Of a stretch of DNA of 43,888 bases, positions 17,003-27,673 are shown piece after piece. The position numbers were made by a program, and so were the translations under genes. Below the pieces are notes generated by a model. The model made no database searches. It was given only the letters and a program-made list of their open reading frames with translations, and was not told where the DNA came from. The stretch spans positions 85,652 through 129,539 of the forward strand of contig NZ_JADFAJ010000011.1 of assembly GCF_015665295.1 (NCBI RefSeq), in the 5' to 3' direction. This DNA comes from Maricaulis sp. Its GTDB lineage: Bacteria; Pseudomonadota; Alphaproteobacteria; Caulobacterales; Maricaulaceae. Each line of letters opens with the position of its first letter. The stretch's first letter is position 1.

Positions 17003-17974
17003 TTACTGCCCCTGACGGGCCTCGTGCTCGCCGAGCTGCGCCGGTGCGATCAGCAGGTCGATCAGGCCGGTGATGTGGTCGAGTTCCTCGACGACCCGGG
17101 AGAAACGGCCCGGCTCGGTCAGCGGTTTGGACATCGAGCCGACCTCGAAAAGATTGCCGGTCTCGGCCGCGATCAGGAGCTCGCCCTCACCGCTATCCGC
17201 ATCGAAGGCGGCGCGGACCTTCTTGCCGTTCAGGCTGGTTTCCAGCGCCAGCAAACGCTCCATGAAGGACGGGGTGAGCATGTAGCGGGCGAGGACCTGG
17301 TCATTGCCATAGACCTCGAAGGCCTTCTCGAATGTCGGGTCAACCAGGCCGATGCGCTCCAGCTTGTGGGCCCCGAATCCCCGAGCGAAGGACTGGACGC
17401 CGTTGAACCAGCCCGCATCGCGCGTAATGACCGTGATCCCTTCGACCTTGCGCGGAAAATTGATGCGGATGATGACGCCGCGAAACACGGTGACATAGTA
17501 GGTGCGCTTGTTCGAGCGGCGACGCTGTTCCAGATGCGCCTCGTAGAGCTCGAACTCACAGCCATCGCGCGCGCCGGAGAAATGGTCCTCGAACTTGCGA
17601 CGGTCAGACGACGGCAACAGGCCGAATTCACGCAAGCGGTCAAAGCGGGACGGCGAATAGGGCTTGGGCGAATAGGCCAGGCCCAGCGCCTCGGCGATCG
17701 TGGTATTGAGCTCGGCCTTGACCCGTTTCGACATGGCATGCAGCGCATGGCTGCCGATCACGTAGCCGAGCAAGGGCGCCAGAACGAGCGCCATCACGAC
17801 CGGCATGCCCTCGGCATTGTTGGCCGCGAGAACAGTCGCCAGGCCCCCGCCGAGCGCAGCACCGCCACCCAGCCACATCCATCGCCGACCGACAAAACGC
17901 TTCCGGTCCGCCTCCAGACCGGCGAGCCAGGGTTCGAGTTTTTCGGTCCAAACGGCCTGGAAACGTTCGTCCAC
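17003..17974 (-). CDS. DUF3137 family membrane protein
   Basis: A 323-aa protein with a short cytoplasmic N-terminus and two closely spaced transmembrane helices at about residues 30-80 (WLGGGAALGGGLATVLAA; VVMALVLAPLLGYVIGSHAL). A large soluble domain follows, with the family feature FSGARDGCEFELYEAHLEQR and VFRGVIIRINFPRK. Function is unknown. The start is GTG at 17974, which shares one base with the valS stop (TAGTG), so it depends on valS translation. Convergent with selU across a 13-bp gap. Confidence 0.82.
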   Translation of the reverse strand: MDERFQAVWTEKLEPWLAGLEADRKRFVGRRWMWLGGGAALGGGLATVLAANNAEGMPVVMALVLAPLLGYVIGSHALHAMSKRVKAELNTTIAEALGLAYSPKPYSPSRFDRLREFGLLPSSDRRKFEDHFSGARDGCEFELYEAHLEQRRRSNKRTYYVTVFRGVIIRINFPRKVEGITVITRDAGWFNGVQSFARGFGAHKLERIGLVDPTFEKAFEVYGNDQVLARYMLTPSFMERLLALETSLNGKKVRAAFDADSGEGELLIAAETGNLFEVGSMSKPLTEPGRFSRVVEELDHITGLIDLLIAPAQLGEHEARQGQ

Positions 17975-20664
17975 TACATCCCCTCGAGCCGGGCCAGGGC
18001 TTCGGTCATCTTGGCTTTCTGGCCGGCATAATCGGTCAGTTTCTCGCGCTGCTCGGCGACGACGCTTTCCGGGGCATTGGCGACAAATTTCTCATTGCCG
18101 AGCTTTTTCTCCAGCCGGCCGATCTCGCCGTCGAGCTTGGCGACCTCCTTGGAGAGACGCGCCTTCTCGGCGTCGAAATCGATGACACCTTCAAGCGGCA
18201 GGGCCAGCGTCGTCGTGCCCAGTACCGTCTGTGCCGAGGCCGGCGGGACGGCGACGGCGGTCGTCACGTCGGACAGGCGCGCCATGCGCCTGATCAGCGC
18301 TTCGTGACGGGCAAAGCGCTCGGTGGTGACGGGATCGGCCCCGACGGCCACCAGCGGCAGCTGGGCCCCGGCCGGGATGTTCATCTCGGCACGCAGGCGG
18401 CGGATATCGGTCACGAGATTGATCAGCCAGTCCATCTCGGCGGTGGCGTCGACATTTTGCAGGCCATCAAGCTGCGGCCAGTCGGCGACAATGAGATGGG
18501 TGTCGCGCGTCCCGGTCTGCTGCCACAGTTCCTCGGTGACGAAAGGCATGAAGGGGTGCAGCATTTTCAGCGCCTGGTCGAGCACGAAGGCGGTCGTCGC
18601 CCTGGTCTCGGCCTTCGCTGCCTCGTCCTCGCCATTGAAGAGCGGTTTGGCGAATTCCAGATGCCAGTCGCAGAACACATTCCACACGAAACGGTAGGCC
18701 GCCGCCGCGGCGTCATTGAAGCGGTAGGTATCGAGGCCGGCATTGATCGCCTCGATGGCCTGGGCGGCCTCCGAAAGGATCCACTTGTTGACGGTCTGGG
18801 TGACGGACTTGGGATCAAACCCGTCCGGCACGATGCATTCATTCATCTCGGCAAAACGCGCCGCATTCCACAGCTTGGTGCCGAAATTGCGATAGCCCTC
18901 GACGCGTTCCTTGGACATGCGGATATCGCGGCCCTGCCCGGCCTGGGCAGCCAGGGTGAAGCGCACGGCGTCGGCGCCGTATTCGTCGATCAGCTCCAGC
19001 GGGTCGATCACATTGCCCTTGGACTTGGACATTTTCTGCCCGTTCTCGTCACGGACGAGGGCGTGGATATAGACGTCCTTGAAGGGCACCTGTGGCTGGC
19101 CGTCGGCATCCTTCATGAAGTGAAGGCCCTGCATCATCATGCGGGCAACCCAGAAGAAGATGATGTCGAAGGCGGTGATCAGGACCGAGGTCGGATAGAA
19201 TTTCTCGACCATCTCCGGCGTGTCATCCGGCCAGCCCAGCGTGGAAAACGGCCAGAGCGCGGAGGAGAACCAGGTGTCGAGGACGTCCTCGTCCTGGCTC
19301 AGCGGCACGTCCCTGTCGTGCTGGGCGCGTGCCTGCTCGGCGGCCTCTGCTTCGCTCTCGGCGACAAAGACATTGCCGTCCTCGTCATACCAGGCCGGAA
19401 CCCGATGCCCCCACCAGAGCTGGCGCGAGATACACCAGGGCTGGATGTTGCGCATCCATTCGAAATAGGTCTTTTCCCAGGTCTTGGGGTGGAAGGTGGT
19501 GCGGCCATCCTCGACGGCGGCGATGGCCTCCTTGGCCAGCTCGCCGGCATTCACATACCACTGATCGGTCAGCCAGGGCTCGATGACCACGCCGGAACGG
19601 TCGCCATAAGGCTGCTGGATGACCTTGTCCTCGACGGCGCGGAGAAGACCCAGCTCGTCCATCTTCGCGACCAGCTTCTTGCGGGCCTCGAAGCGGTCCA
19701 GGCCGCGCCATTCGGCCGGAATGCGCTCGAGACCGCCGGTGCCGTCATCCTCGGTGAGGAGGCGCGCTTCGCGGTCGAGAATATTGACCTTCGGCAGGTC
19801 GTGACGCTTGCCGACCTCGAAATCGTTGAAGTCATGCGCCGGCGTGATCTTCACACAACCCGTGCCCTGCTCCGGATCGGCATGCTCGTCGGCGACGATC
19901 GGGATTTCGACATTGGCGATCGGCAGTTTGATCATCTTGCCGATGAGATGCTTGTAGCGCTCATCCTCCGGATGGACGGCGACGGCGCTGTCACCGAGCA
20001 CGGTTTCCGGGCGCGTGGTGGCCACGACCAGCTCGCCGGAGCCGTCGGCCAGCGGATAGGCGAAATGCCAGAAATGGCCCTGGGTCTCGCGGTTCTCGAC
20101 TTCAAGGTCGGAGATCGCGGTCTGGAAATGCGGGTCCCAGTTCACCAGGCGTTTATCGCGGTAGATGAGACCCTGCTGGTGCAGTTCCACGAAGACCTTG
20201 AGGACGGCCTTGGACAGGCCCTCATCCAGGGTGAAGCGCTCGCGCGACCAGTCGCAGGAGGCACCGAGACGGCGCAGCTGCTGCAGGATGGCGCCGCCGC
20301 TCTCCTCTTTCCATTCCCAGACGCGCTTGATGAAGGCGTCGCGGCCCATGTCGCGGCGCGAGATATTGCCTTCGTCGGCGAGCTGGCGCTCGACCACCAT
20401 CTGGGTGGCGATACCGGCATGGTCGGTGCCCGGCTGCCAGAGGACAGAACAGCCCAGCATGCGCTTGTAGCGGACAAGCACGTCCTGCAGCGTATTGTTC
20501 AGCGCGTGGCCGATATGCAGGCGACCGGTGACGTTGGGCGGCGGAATGACGATCGAGAAGGCCTCGGCATTGTCGTCATCCTTTGGCTGGAAAGCCCCGC
20601 TGTCTTCCCAGGCCTGGTAGATCCGGGTTTCGGCGTCATTCGGGTTGAAGGTCTTGTCCATCAT
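17974..20664 (-). CDS. valS: valyl-tRNA synthetase
   Basis: This class I synthetase charges tRNA-Val. The 896-aa length is normal. The HIGH motif is at residues 50-53 ([15 protein letters not shown]) and KMSKS at 544-548 ([14 protein letters not shown]). The editing (CP1) domain lies between them ([20 protein letters not shown]). The C-terminal coiled-coil arm ([20 protein letters not shown] onward) is the ValS-specific tRNA-binding tail. The start is chosen at [10 protein letters not shown]; the in-frame ATG 78 bp upstream adds unrelated residues. Confidence 0.97.
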   Translation of the reverse strand: MMDKTFNPNDAETRIYQAWEDSGAFQPKDDDNAEAFSIVIPPPNVTGRLHIGHALNNTLQDVLVRYKRMLGCSVLWQPGTDHAGIATQMVVERQLADEGNISRRDMGRDAFIKRVWEWKEESGGAILQQLRRLGASCDWSRERFTLDEGLSKAVLKVFVELHQQGLIYRDKRLVNWDPHFQTAISDLEVENRETQGHFWHFAYPLADGSGELVVATTRPETVLGDSAVAVHPEDERYKHLIGKMIKLPIANVEIPIVADEHADPEQGTGCVKITPAHDFNDFEVGKRHDLPKVNILDREARLLTEDDGTGGLERIPAEWRGLDRFEARKKLVAKMDELGLLRAVEDKVIQQPYGDRSGVVIEPWLTDQWYVNAGELAKEAIAAVEDGRTTFHPKTWEKTYFEWMRNIQPWCISRQLWWGHRVPAWYDEDGNVFVAESEAEAAEQARAQHDRDVPLSQDEDVLDTWFSSALWPFSTLGWPDDTPEMVEKFYPTSVLITAFDIIFFWVARMMMQGLHFMKDADGQPQVPFKDVYIHALVRDENGQKMSKSKGNVIDPLELIDEYGADAVRFTLAAQAGQGRDIRMSKERVEGYRNFGTKLWNAARFAEMNECIVPDGFDPKSVTQTVNKWILSEAAQAIEAINAGLDTYRFNDAAAAAYRFVWNVFCDWHLEFAKPLFNGEDEAAKAETRATTAFVLDQALKMLHPFMPFVTEELWQQTGTRDTHLIVADWPQLDGLQNVDATAEMDWLINLVTDIRRLRAEMNIPAGAQLPLVAVGADPVTTERFARHEALIRRMARLSDVTTAVAVPPASAQTVLGTTTLALPLEGVIDFDAEKARLSKEVAKLDGEIGRLEKKLGNEKFVANAPESVVAEQREKLTDYAGQKAKMTEALARLEGM

Positions 20665-20784
20665 GGTCCGCACAGCGAGTTGGGCGCGAAAGCGCGCGTT
20701 CGGCACCTTTATGGACATCTCACGGCAATTGTCAGCCCGCAAACTGCGGATCGACGCTGTGGGCCTGGGCGAATCCGGACGCCG

Positions 20785-23346
20785 CTACTCGCTGCGCTGG
20801 CCGAGCTCTTCCTTCACCTTCTCCGCCAGCTGGGTCAGCGTGAAGGGCTTGGGCAGGAAGGAGACGTCCTGTTCCTTGGACAGCGTCTCGGAGAATTGCT
20901 CGGCGGCATAGCCGGAGATGAAGACGATGCGGGTGTCCTTGAGCAGGTCGCGGGCCTTCTTCAACAGGCCCGGCCCGTCCAGCCCCGGCATGACGACATC
21001 GGAGATCATCAGGTCGAAACCCTCTTCCTCGTCTTCCAGGATCTCGAAGGCTTCCTCGCCATCACAGGCCTCGACCACCTCATAGCCGCGCTTGACCAGG
21101 GTCTTGGCGGCGATCTGGCGGACCGCGTCCTCGTCCTCGACCAAGAGGATGCGGCCGCGACCGGAGAGATCTGCCGGTGCCTTCTCGACGGTCCTGGCGA
21201 CCTCGGCCTGTTCCAGCTCGCTGGCTTCTTCCTCGGTCGGCTCATGACCGGGCAGATAGATGGTGAAGGTCGTGCCGACACCCACTTCACTGTCGGCAAA
21301 CAGGAAGCCGCCCGACTGTTTGACGATGCCGTAGACGGTGGCGAGGCCCAGACCGGTGCCCTTGCCGGCCTCCTTGGTGGTGAAGAAGGGTTCGAAAATC
21401 TTCTCCATCGTCGCCTTGTCCATGCCGTGGCCCTCATCGGTCACGGCGATGGCCAGCCAGTCGCCCTCACGCGGATTGGGCGCACCGGCATTGCGCACCG
21501 TGTCGGCATCGACCCGGCTCGTCTTCACGATCAGGGAGCCGCCACCATTATCGCGCATGGCGTCGCGGGCATTGGCCGCGAGATTGATGATGGCGGTCTC
21601 CAGCTGGCCCTTGTCGGCCTTGATCAGCGGCAGGTCGCGGCCATGCTTGATGTCCAGCCGCACCGTTTCCTCGACAATCTGGCGCAACAGGACCGAGACG
21701 TCGGACAGGAGGTCGCCGATATCCATCGTCTCCATGCGGAAGGTCTGCTTGCGCGAGAAGGCCAACAGTTTGCGCACCAGGCCGGCGGCCCGGGCGACGG
21801 TCTGGTTGATCGCCTGCAGCTCGGAATAATCAGGATCGCCGACCGGGTGACGGTTCAGGAGCTCGTCGCAATTGAGTCGGACGGCGGTGAGCAGATTGTT
21901 GAAATCATGCGCCACACCGCCGGCGAGCTGGCCGACAGCCTGCATCTTGTTGGCCTGGCTGAACTGCCGTTCCAGCTCTTTCCAGGCGGTCACATCGATG
22001 ACATAGGCGACCCGCTTGCCACCGCGGGCCGGGGCAAAGGCGAGGTGGACATAGATCGAGCGTTCCTCGCGATCGATGCGCGCCTCGGCCGGATCGCTGC
22101 TGCCAGCCATCGCGGCGGCGAAGGCATCGGTCGGCGAGCGCCCGTCCTCCCAGTTGAACAGGTCGCAGAATTTGATGCCGGGCAACGCCTTGCCGCCGGA
22201 GAGCTGGACCAGGGCGGGATTCACATCCTCGATAATGGCGGTTTCCGGATCGGCCCCGTCGAGCCGCACGACACCGAAGGGCGCATTGCCGAACATGTCG
22301 TCCAGCGTGCGACCGGTCGGACGCGGGGCGGCACCATCATCGCTGGCCATGGCCTGGGCCACGCCGGGCGGTGCGCCGGTGATCGACAGGCCATACATCA
22401 CCACACGACCGGCGCCGGGATCGCCCGGTGCCCACTCGACCGCCAGCGCGACCGGGCTTTCAATCCCGTCGCGGGCCTTCAGGCGCGCATCGATCCGGGC
22501 AATGCCCTCGCCGCCGCGCGTCTGAAGCACGCGTTTGGCACCGTCACCGGTCAACATGTCCCTGAGCGGCGGGAAGACCGCGCCGTCGGACAGGCCGAGC
22601 CAGTCGCGCAACGTCGCATTGCCCATCGGCACGTCGCCATTGGGGCGCAATGAAAACAGCGCCACCGGAGAATGCTGTGACCAGTCCGCCAGCGCCGCCG
22701 AAGACCCGCTCTCGCGATCGCCCGCCGGCATCAAACGCCACAGGATAAGGCCACCGTCCTGCGGGGCGGCCTCGAGGTGGAAGCGCTGGACGCCATGTTC
22801 GCCGAGATCAAGCGGCGGCAGCAGTTCGCAAGCCCCCTCGCCGCGCGCCGCCGCGCGGGCCAGGCGATAGACCGTTCCGTCGCCACCACCGGAGCCGGCC
22901 CACAGCCGGTCGACGGTCGGCAGGCCGAAGCTCTGGCCAAAACCGCCGGCCTTGCGGGCCAGTTCGCGATAGGCTGCATTGGCCCAGCGGGCCGCGCCAC
23001 GCTGGTCGGAAATCAGGACCGGATCGGGAAACCCGTCCATCGCTGCGAATCCGATATCAGTGGTACTGGGCGCCTGGTTGCGCGCCACCTGGCGCCGCAT
23101 GGTCTGGCCGGCTGCCTCACCCGCCGCAATGGCGAACAGGATCAGGACCGCAATCACTGCGAGCCCGAACAGGTAGACCAGCCCATGCCCGCCATCCTGG
23201 CCGGCGCCGACCAGCGCCACGGCTGCAGCCGCGACCGCGATCACCCCGCAAACCCAGAAAGCCACCCGCCCGGCCGGTTTCGACCAGAAAGGCTTTCGCT
23301 CGACAGGGGCATCGACTTGCGGGCTGGACTGGGACGTTTCGGCCAT
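20785..23346 (-). CDS. cckA: hybrid histidine kinase CckA-type cell-cycle regulator
   Basis: CckA feeds phosphate through ChpT to CtrA and drives the alphaproteobacterial cell cycle. The 853-aa protein has two N-terminal membrane helices (residues about 28-80) and PAS-like sensor regions. The last PAS ends in [13 protein letters not shown]. The HisKA domain carries His480 in [11 protein letters not shown] and the CckA-like stretch [17 protein letters not shown]. An HATPase with [18 protein letters not shown] follows, then a C-terminal receiver with Asp783 in [10 protein letters not shown]. It is longer than Caulobacter CckA (about 690 aa) in the sensory part. The position after flhB matches Caulobacter gene order. 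Confidence 0.92.
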   Translation of the reverse strand: MAETSQSSPQVDAPVERKPFWSKPAGRVAFWVCGVIAVAAAAVALVGAGQDGGHGLVYLFGLAVIAVLILFAIAAGEAAGQTMRRQVARNQAPSTTDIGFAAMDGFPDPVLISDQRGAARWANAAYRELARKAGGFGQSFGLPTVDRLWAGSGGGDGTVYRLARAAARGEGACELLPPLDLGEHGVQRFHLEAAPQDGGLILWRLMPAGDRESGSSAALADWSQHSPVALFSLRPNGDVPMGNATLRDWLGLSDGAVFPPLRDMLTGDGAKRVLQTRGGEGIARIDARLKARDGIESPVALAVEWAPGDPGAGRVVMYGLSITGAPPGVAQAMASDDGAAPRPTGRTLDDMFGNAPFGVVRLDGADPETAIIEDVNPALVQLSGGKALPGIKFCDLFNWEDGRSPTDAFAAAMAGSSDPAEARIDREERSIYVHLAFAPARGGKRVAYVIDVTAWKELERQFSQANKMQAVGQLAGGVAHDFNNLLTAVRLNCDELLNRHPVGDPDYSELQAINQTVARAAGLVRKLLAFSRKQTFRMETMDIGDLLSDVSVLLRQIVEETVRLDIKHGRDLPLIKADKGQLETAIINLAANARDAMRDNGGGSLIVKTSRVDADTVRNAGAPNPREGDWLAIAVTDEGHGMDKATMEKIFEPFFTTKEAGKGTGLGLATVYGIVKQSGGFLFADSEVGVGTTFTIYLPGHEPTEEEASELEQAEVARTVEKAPADLSGRGRILLVEDEDAVRQIAAKTLVKRGYEVVEACDGEEAFEILEDEEEGFDLMISDVVMPGLDGPGLLKKARDLLKDTRIVFISGYAAEQFSETLSKEQDVSFLPKPFTLTQLAEKVKEELGQRSE

Positions 23347-23385
23347 GCGGCTCTCCGGCGCGAATCAGGACGGCAAAGGGGAAGT

Positions 23386-24477
23386 CTACTCGCTCGGGCG
23401 ATAACGTGCGCGCTGTCCTTGTGCGAGCGACAGGACATAGCCGACCACCTTGGCCACCGCCTGGAAATGTTCGGTGGGAATCTCCTCGTCGAGATCGGCG
23501 GTTGCGTGCAGGGCCCGCGCGAGCGGCGGGTCCTCGACAATCGGCACGCTGTTCTCCTCGGCGACCTCGCGGATACGCAGCGCCACCTCGTCTACACCCT
23601 TGGCCACACAGATCGGGGCCGGCGTTTCGCCCTGAACATAATAGAGCGCAATCGCGTAGTGGGTCGGATTGGTGACCACAACCGTGGCATCGGGGACCTT
23701 GGTCATCATGCGGCGCTGGGCGCGTTCATGGCGCAGCTGGCGCAGCTTGGCGCGCACCAGCGGGTCGCCCTCGGACTGCTTCATCTCGTCCTTGATCTCG
23801 CGCCGCGACATCCGGTTGCGCTTCATGAAGCTCTGACGCTGGAAGACATAATCGAGGCCGGCGATGACGGCATAGACCGTCAGGGCCGCCAGCAACAGCT
23901 CGATCGCGCCCTGCCGGACCAGCGACAGGAGCGCAGTGATATCCAGTGCCGGCATGCCGGCAAGGGTTTCCCGCTTGGGATAGATGACCAGGAAGGCGGC
24001 CATCGCGACCAGGGCCATCTTGCCGACACCCTTGAGAAAATTGGCGACACCCTGCGGGCCGAAATTGCGCTTGAACCCCTCGATCGGATTGAGCTTGTCG
24101 AGCTTGGGCTGGATCTTCTCGGTCGTGAATAACAGGCCCTGCTGGACATAATGACCGGCAAACCCGGCCAGCGCGAGCACGCCAATCGGCAGGCCGACAA
24201 CGGTCACCACCTGCCAGGACACCGAACGCATCAGCGTCATCATGGCGCCCGGCTCGAGCGCGAAACGGTGTGGCTGTTCGAAGAAGACTTCCATGTTGCC
24301 GGCAAGCGCCCGCGACATCAGCGGGAAGATGAAACTCAAAAGGGCCAGGCCGGCCGCCAGTATGAACCAGCCGGGTATCTCCTGCGACTTGGCGACATCG
24401 CCCTTCTTGCGCGCGTCATCCAGCCGCCGCTGGGTCGGTTCCTCGGTTTTCTGGCTGTCGTCTTCACCTTCGGCCAT
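23386..24477 (-). CDS. flhB: flagellar type III export protein FlhB
   Basis: FlhB is the export-gate switch of the flagellar secretion apparatus. It has an N-terminal charged segment (KTEEPTQRRLDDARKKGDVAKSQ) and four hydrophobic segments. The cytoplasmic domain has the autocleavage motif NPTH at residues 270-273 (VVVTNPTHYAIAL). The 363-aa length is normal. Third gene of fliQ-fliR-flhB; 39 bp before cckA. Confidence 0.97.
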   Translation of the reverse strand: MAEGEDDSQKTEEPTQRRLDDARKKGDVAKSQEIPGWFILAAGLALLSFIFPLMSRALAGNMEVFFEQPHRFALEPGAMMTLMRSVSWQVVTVVGLPIGVLALAGFAGHYVQQGLLFTTEKIQPKLDKLNPIEGFKRNFGPQGVANFLKGVGKMALVAMAAFLVIYPKRETLAGMPALDITALLSLVRQGAIELLLAALTVYAVIAGLDYVFQRQSFMKRNRMSRREIKDEMKQSEGDPLVRAKLRQLRHERAQRRMMTKVPDATVVVTNPTHYAIALYYVQGETPAPICVAKGVDEVALRIREVAEENSVPIVEDPPLARALHATADLDEEIPTEHFQAVAKVVGYVLSLAQGQRARYRPSE

Positions 24478-24491
24478 GCCGGTTCAGCCTT

Positions 24492-25244
24492 TCAGTTCAT
24501 GTCTACGGCGAAGCGCTGCATGCGCTCCAGCCAGACCGCACTCATCGCGCCGAGCGCGATGGTGAGGATGAACAGACCGACCATGATATTCGAAGGCATG
24601 GCGATAAAGAAGATCTGGGCCTGCGGCATCAGGCGCGAGAGAATGCCCAGCGCGAGATAGAAGAGCAGGCCGTAGAGGATCAGGGGCGAAGCCAGCTGCA
24701 CGCCGAGGCGGAAGGAGTCACTGAAGGCCGACAGGGCCCAGTCGGCCGCGTCAGCCATCGAGGGCATGCTGCCGGCCTCAAACACCGAATAGGAATTCAC
24801 CGCCATATGCAGCAGCATGTGGTGCGTATTGGTCGCCAGCAGGACGAGCAGGAAGGTCAGGTTCAGGAAGGTCGCGATCAGCGCGCCCTGCGATCCCTGC
24901 GACGGGTCGAAGGACTGCGCCATGGCGAGGCCCGACTGCATGCCGATCACCTGCCCGGCCACAGCCGCCGTGGACACCAGCATTCGGGCCACGGCGCCGA
25001 TCATCAGACCGATGATCACCTCGCTCATCACAATCCCGGCCATCGAGAGCGGCTGGGCCGGCATGGCAGGCAGACCGGGCGCAATGATCGGCCCCATGAT
25101 CAGGCAGAGCAGCAGCGCGAAAGCCAGCCGGATACGGACCGGGATGGACGGCTCGCCAAAGCCGGGCAGCAGCATCAGGATTGCCCCGAGGCGGGCGAAA
25201 ACCAGGCCCGCAGCGTAAACCAGAGCGGGAAGCTCGGGGATCAT
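24492..25244 (-). CDS. fliR: flagellar type III export protein FliR
   Basis: FliR is an integral membrane component of the export gate formed with FliP and FliQ. The 250-aa protein is strongly hydrophobic. It has the family blocks VFARLGAILMLLPGFGEPSIP near the N-terminus, MAQSFDPSQGSQGALI in the middle and VGLFILTIALGAM near the end. It overlaps the fliQ stop by 4 bases (ATGA), and flhB starts 14 bp after its stop. Confidence 0.95.
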   Translation of the reverse strand: MIPELPALVYAAGLVFARLGAILMLLPGFGEPSIPVRIRLAFALLLCLIMGPIIAPGLPAMPAQPLSMAGIVMSEVIIGLMIGAVARMLVSTAAVAGQVIGMQSGLAMAQSFDPSQGSQGALIATFLNLTFLLVLLATNTHHMLLHMAVNSYSVFEAGSMPSMADAADWALSAFSDSFRLGVQLASPLILYGLLFYLALGILSRLMPQAQIFFIAMPSNIMVGLFILTIALGAMSAVWLERMQRFAVDMN

Positions 25245-25504
25245 GGATTGGCGATCCGGTCGAAGATCATGGCCATGAAGCCGGCCATCAAACCGCCCAT
25301 GAGCGGCAGGAAAAGCAGCAGGGCAATGAAGATGGCGATGATCTTCGGGACGAAGACCAGGGTCATTTCCTGGACCTGGGTGAGGGCCTGAAAGAGGGCA
25401 ATCGTGACCCCCACGGCCAGCCCGACCAGCATGACCGGGGCCGACATGGCCAGCATGAGCCAGATGGCTTCTCTTGCGAAATCGAGAACTTCAGGTCCGG
25501 TCAC
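25241..25504 (-). CDS. fliQ: flagellar type III export protein FliQ
   Basis: FliQ is the small export-gate subunit. The 87-aa length is standard. Two transmembrane helices are separated by the conserved loop: EAIWLMLAMSAPVMLVGLAVG, then ALFQALTQVQEMTLVFVPKI and IFIALLLFLPLMGGLM. First gene of the operon. Its promoter must lie in the 111 bp shared with the divergent DUF885 gene, where a degenerate CtrA-like box and a GANTC (CcrM-type) site at 25531-25535 are seen. Confidence 0.95.
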   Translation of the reverse strand: MTGPEVLDFAREAIWLMLAMSAPVMLVGLAVGVTIALFQALTQVQEMTLVFVPKIIAIFIALLLFLPLMGGLMAGFMAMIFDRIANP

Positions 25505-25575
25505 GGGTCTCGCCTCAGCACAAGCGGGGAGAATCGGTCTTAAGATTAATTATATTTACGCATGCCTCTGCAGCG

Positions 25576-25590
25576 TTAAGAAATAGTCAA
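25576..25590. promoter_or_regulatory. degenerate CtrA-like box between fliQ and first DUF885 gene
   Basis: TTAA-N7-TCAA, one mismatch to TTAA-N7-TTAA. It lies 71 bp upstream of fliQ and 25 bp upstream of the divergent DUF885 gene. Further TTAA half-sites occur at 25540-25543 and 25546-25549 in an AT-rich block unusual for this GC-rich window. fliQ is a known CtrA target in Caulobacter; here the assignment rests on motif and position only. Confidence 0.4.
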
Positions 25591-25615
25591 TTCTTGTAAA
25601 CGGGGACACCCAGTC

Positions 25616-27505
25616 ATGCGCCTTCATCTCCTGCTCGCAAGCGCGAGCGCCCTGGTTCTGGCGGCGGCCTGCACGCCCGCCGACGAGACCATCGACACGG
25701 CGGCTGCGCGTCCGGCGGTCGAGACACCGGCCTCCGCAAGCGGAGCAGCGGCGAGCGAGCAGACCGAGACCGAACGCCTCTATGCCTGGTTCCAGCAGGA
25801 GTTCGAGGCGGAGATCGAGTTCCAGCCGGTCGCCAAGACCTATCTGGGCATGCTGGACGACCTGGAGGCCTATGGCCAGTGGAACGACCCCGGCGAAGAG
25901 GCGTTCCGCGCCGGCCTGCAGCGCGCCGCCGACCGGCAGCGCTACATGCATGAGAATTTCGACTTTGACGCGCTCACCCCGGAAGCGCAGGTCACCTGGC
26001 GCTTCGCCGATTTCATCACCGAGAACAATGCCCAGCAATCGGAATTCTGGGATCACGGCTTTGTCTTCTCGTCCTTCTTCGGCCAGCATACCGGCCTGCC
26101 TTCAACGCTGATCGGCTATCACAGGATCGACAATCTCGACCATGCTGAAGCCTATCTCAGCCGCCTGGAATCCCTCGGCGAAGTGCTCGACGTCTACACG
26201 CAGCAGGCGGATGATCGGGCGCGCCAGGGCGTGATCGCACCGGCTTTCGCCTATCCGATCATCATCGGCGCGTCCGAGCGTTTCATCACCGGTGCCCCGT
26301 TCGGCGACAGCAACACCGACTCGCCGCTCTGGGGCGATATCCAGACCAAGCTGGCCGGCATCGAGATCGACGACGAGACCCGCCAGGCCCTGCTCGACCG
26401 CGCCGAGGCCGCCCTGCTCACCGGCGTCGGCCCGGCCTATGGCCGTCTGATCGCCACCATGCAGTCCCATGCCGAGCTGGCCGGCGAGGCCAATAACGGC
26501 GCCTGGGCCCTGCCCGATGGCGAAGCCTATTACCGCAGCCAGCTGATGAACTACACGACCCGCAGCGACATGACGGCGGACCAGATCCACCAGACCGGGC
26601 TGGACGAGGTCGCGCGCATCCATGGCGAGATGCGCCAGATCATGGCGCAGGTCGGCTTCGAGGGCACGCTGCAGGACTTCTTTGAGCACCTGCGCACGAG
26701 CGATGAATTCTACTATGAGGATTCCGAGGAAGGCCGGCAGCGCTATCTGACCGAGTCGGCCGCCATGATCGACCAGATCACCGAAGTCGCCCCGCAATAT
26801 TTCGGGCAGCTTCCGCGGGCCGAACTCGAGGTTCGCGCCGTTGAGCAATACCGCATCACCACGGCGACCGGCGCCTTCTACGAGTCCGGTTCACTGGATG
26901 GCACACGACCGGGCGCCTATTACGTCAATCTCGCCAATATGCGCGACAACCCGACCTATCTGATGGAATCCCTCGCCTATCACGAGGGTGCGCCGGGCCA
27001 CCATTTCCAGTCCTCGCTGGCCCAGGAGCTCGAGAACGCACCGATGTTCCAGCGCCTGCAATGGTATTCCGCCTATGGCGAAGGCTGGGCGCTGTATGCC
27101 GAGAATCTCGGCAAGGACATGGGCTTCTTCACCGATCCCTACCAGGATTTCGGACGCCTCTCCTATGAGGTCTTCCGCGCCGCCCGCCTGGTCGTCGATA
27201 CCGGCATCCACCACCTGCAATGGACCGAGCAGGAAGCCGCCGACTACATGCTCGCCACCACGCCGATGCCGGAAGGCGATATCGCCAACGAGGTCCGTCG
27301 CTACATGGTCTGGCCGGGTCAGGCGGTGTCCTACAAGGTCGGCATGCTGACCATTCTCGACCTGCGCCAGCGCGCCATGGACCAGCTCGGCGATGCGTTC
27401 AGCTATGGCGAGTTCCACGACATCGTGCTGACCAATGGTTCGATCCCGCTGACCCTGCTGGAAGAGCTGGTCGACGCCTGGATTGCGCGCAAGCTCACGC
27501 AATAG
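25616..27505 (+). CDS. DUF885 lipoprotein, copy 1
   Basis: A 629-aa predicted lipoprotein (signal peptide ending LVLAAAC, then an Ala/Thr/Glu-rich linker) of the DUF885 family. The family is a metallopeptidase-like group with no firm substrate. The putative metal site HEGAPGHH spans residues 456-463. It is followed by YGEGWALYAENLG, RLVVDTGIHHLQW, WPGQAVSYKVG and the C-terminal FHDIVLTNGSIPL. All conserved blocks are intact. First of three tandem paralogues, separated from copy 2 by a strong terminator, so it forms its own transcript. Divergent from fliQ. Probably acts in the periplasm or on the outer-membrane inner face. Confidence 0.88.
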   Translation: MRLHLLLASASALVLAAACTPADETIDTAAARPAVETPASASGAAASEQTETERLYAWFQQEFEAEIEFQPVAKTYLGMLDDLEAYGQWNDPGEEAFRAGLQRAADRQRYMHENFDFDALTPEAQVTWRFADFITENNAQQSEFWDHGFVFSSFFGQHTGLPSTLIGYHRIDNLDHAEAYLSRLESLGEVLDVYTQQADDRARQGVIAPAFAYPIIIGASERFITGAPFGDSNTDSPLWGDIQTKLAGIEIDDETRQALLDRAEAALLTGVGPAYGRLIATMQSHAELAGEANNGAWALPDGEAYYRSQLMNYTTRSDMTADQIHQTGLDEVARIHGEMRQIMAQVGFEGTLQDFFEHLRTSDEFYYEDSEEGRQRYLTESAAMIDQITEVAPQYFGQLPRAELEVRAVEQYRITTATGAFYESGSLDGTRPGAYYVNLANMRDNPTYLMESLAYHEGAPGHHFQSSLAQELENAPMFQRLQWYSAYGEGWALYAENLGKDMGFFTDPYQDFGRLSYEVFRAARLVVDTGIHHLQWTEQEAADYMLATTPMPEGDIANEVRRYMVWPGQAVSYKVGMLTILDLRQRAMDQLGDAFSYGEFHDIVLTNGSIPLTLLEELVDAWIARKLTQ

Positions 27506-27577
27506 TGCTCAGCTTTCGCCCTTGAAGTTTGACAGGCCGGCCCGCGAAGCGGCTATTCTGGGACCGGCTCGTATGAA

Positions 27578-27620
27578 CAGCCGCCGCACCCTTGTCAGTG
27601 CGGCGGCTGGATTGCTTTTT
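27578..27620 (+). terminator. rho-independent terminator after DUF885 copy 1
   Basis: A perfect 12-bp GC-rich stem (CAGCCGCCGCAC / GTGCGGCGGCTG) with an 8-base loop, followed after a few bases by TTTTT. It lies 73 bp after the stop codon and should insulate copy 1 from copies 2 and 3. Confidence 0.85.
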
Positions 27621-27673
27621 ACGATGGCCCGCCCGGTCTGAGAGAAAAACCGGACGCGCCCGGGGAGACCATC

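Noticed and set aside
16991-17020. GCCCGT/ACGGGC inverted repeat in the selU-DUF3137 convergent gap as a terminator
   Set aside because: Only 6 bp with an 18-base loop and no T-run; it overlaps the DUF3137 coding end.
18304-22653. A very long open frame on the plus strand (about 1450 codons) antisense to valS and cckA
   Set aside because: It lies opposite two well-supported genes, shows no domain, and has the His/Gly/Asp/Arg-rich composition typical of antisense frames in high-GC DNA.
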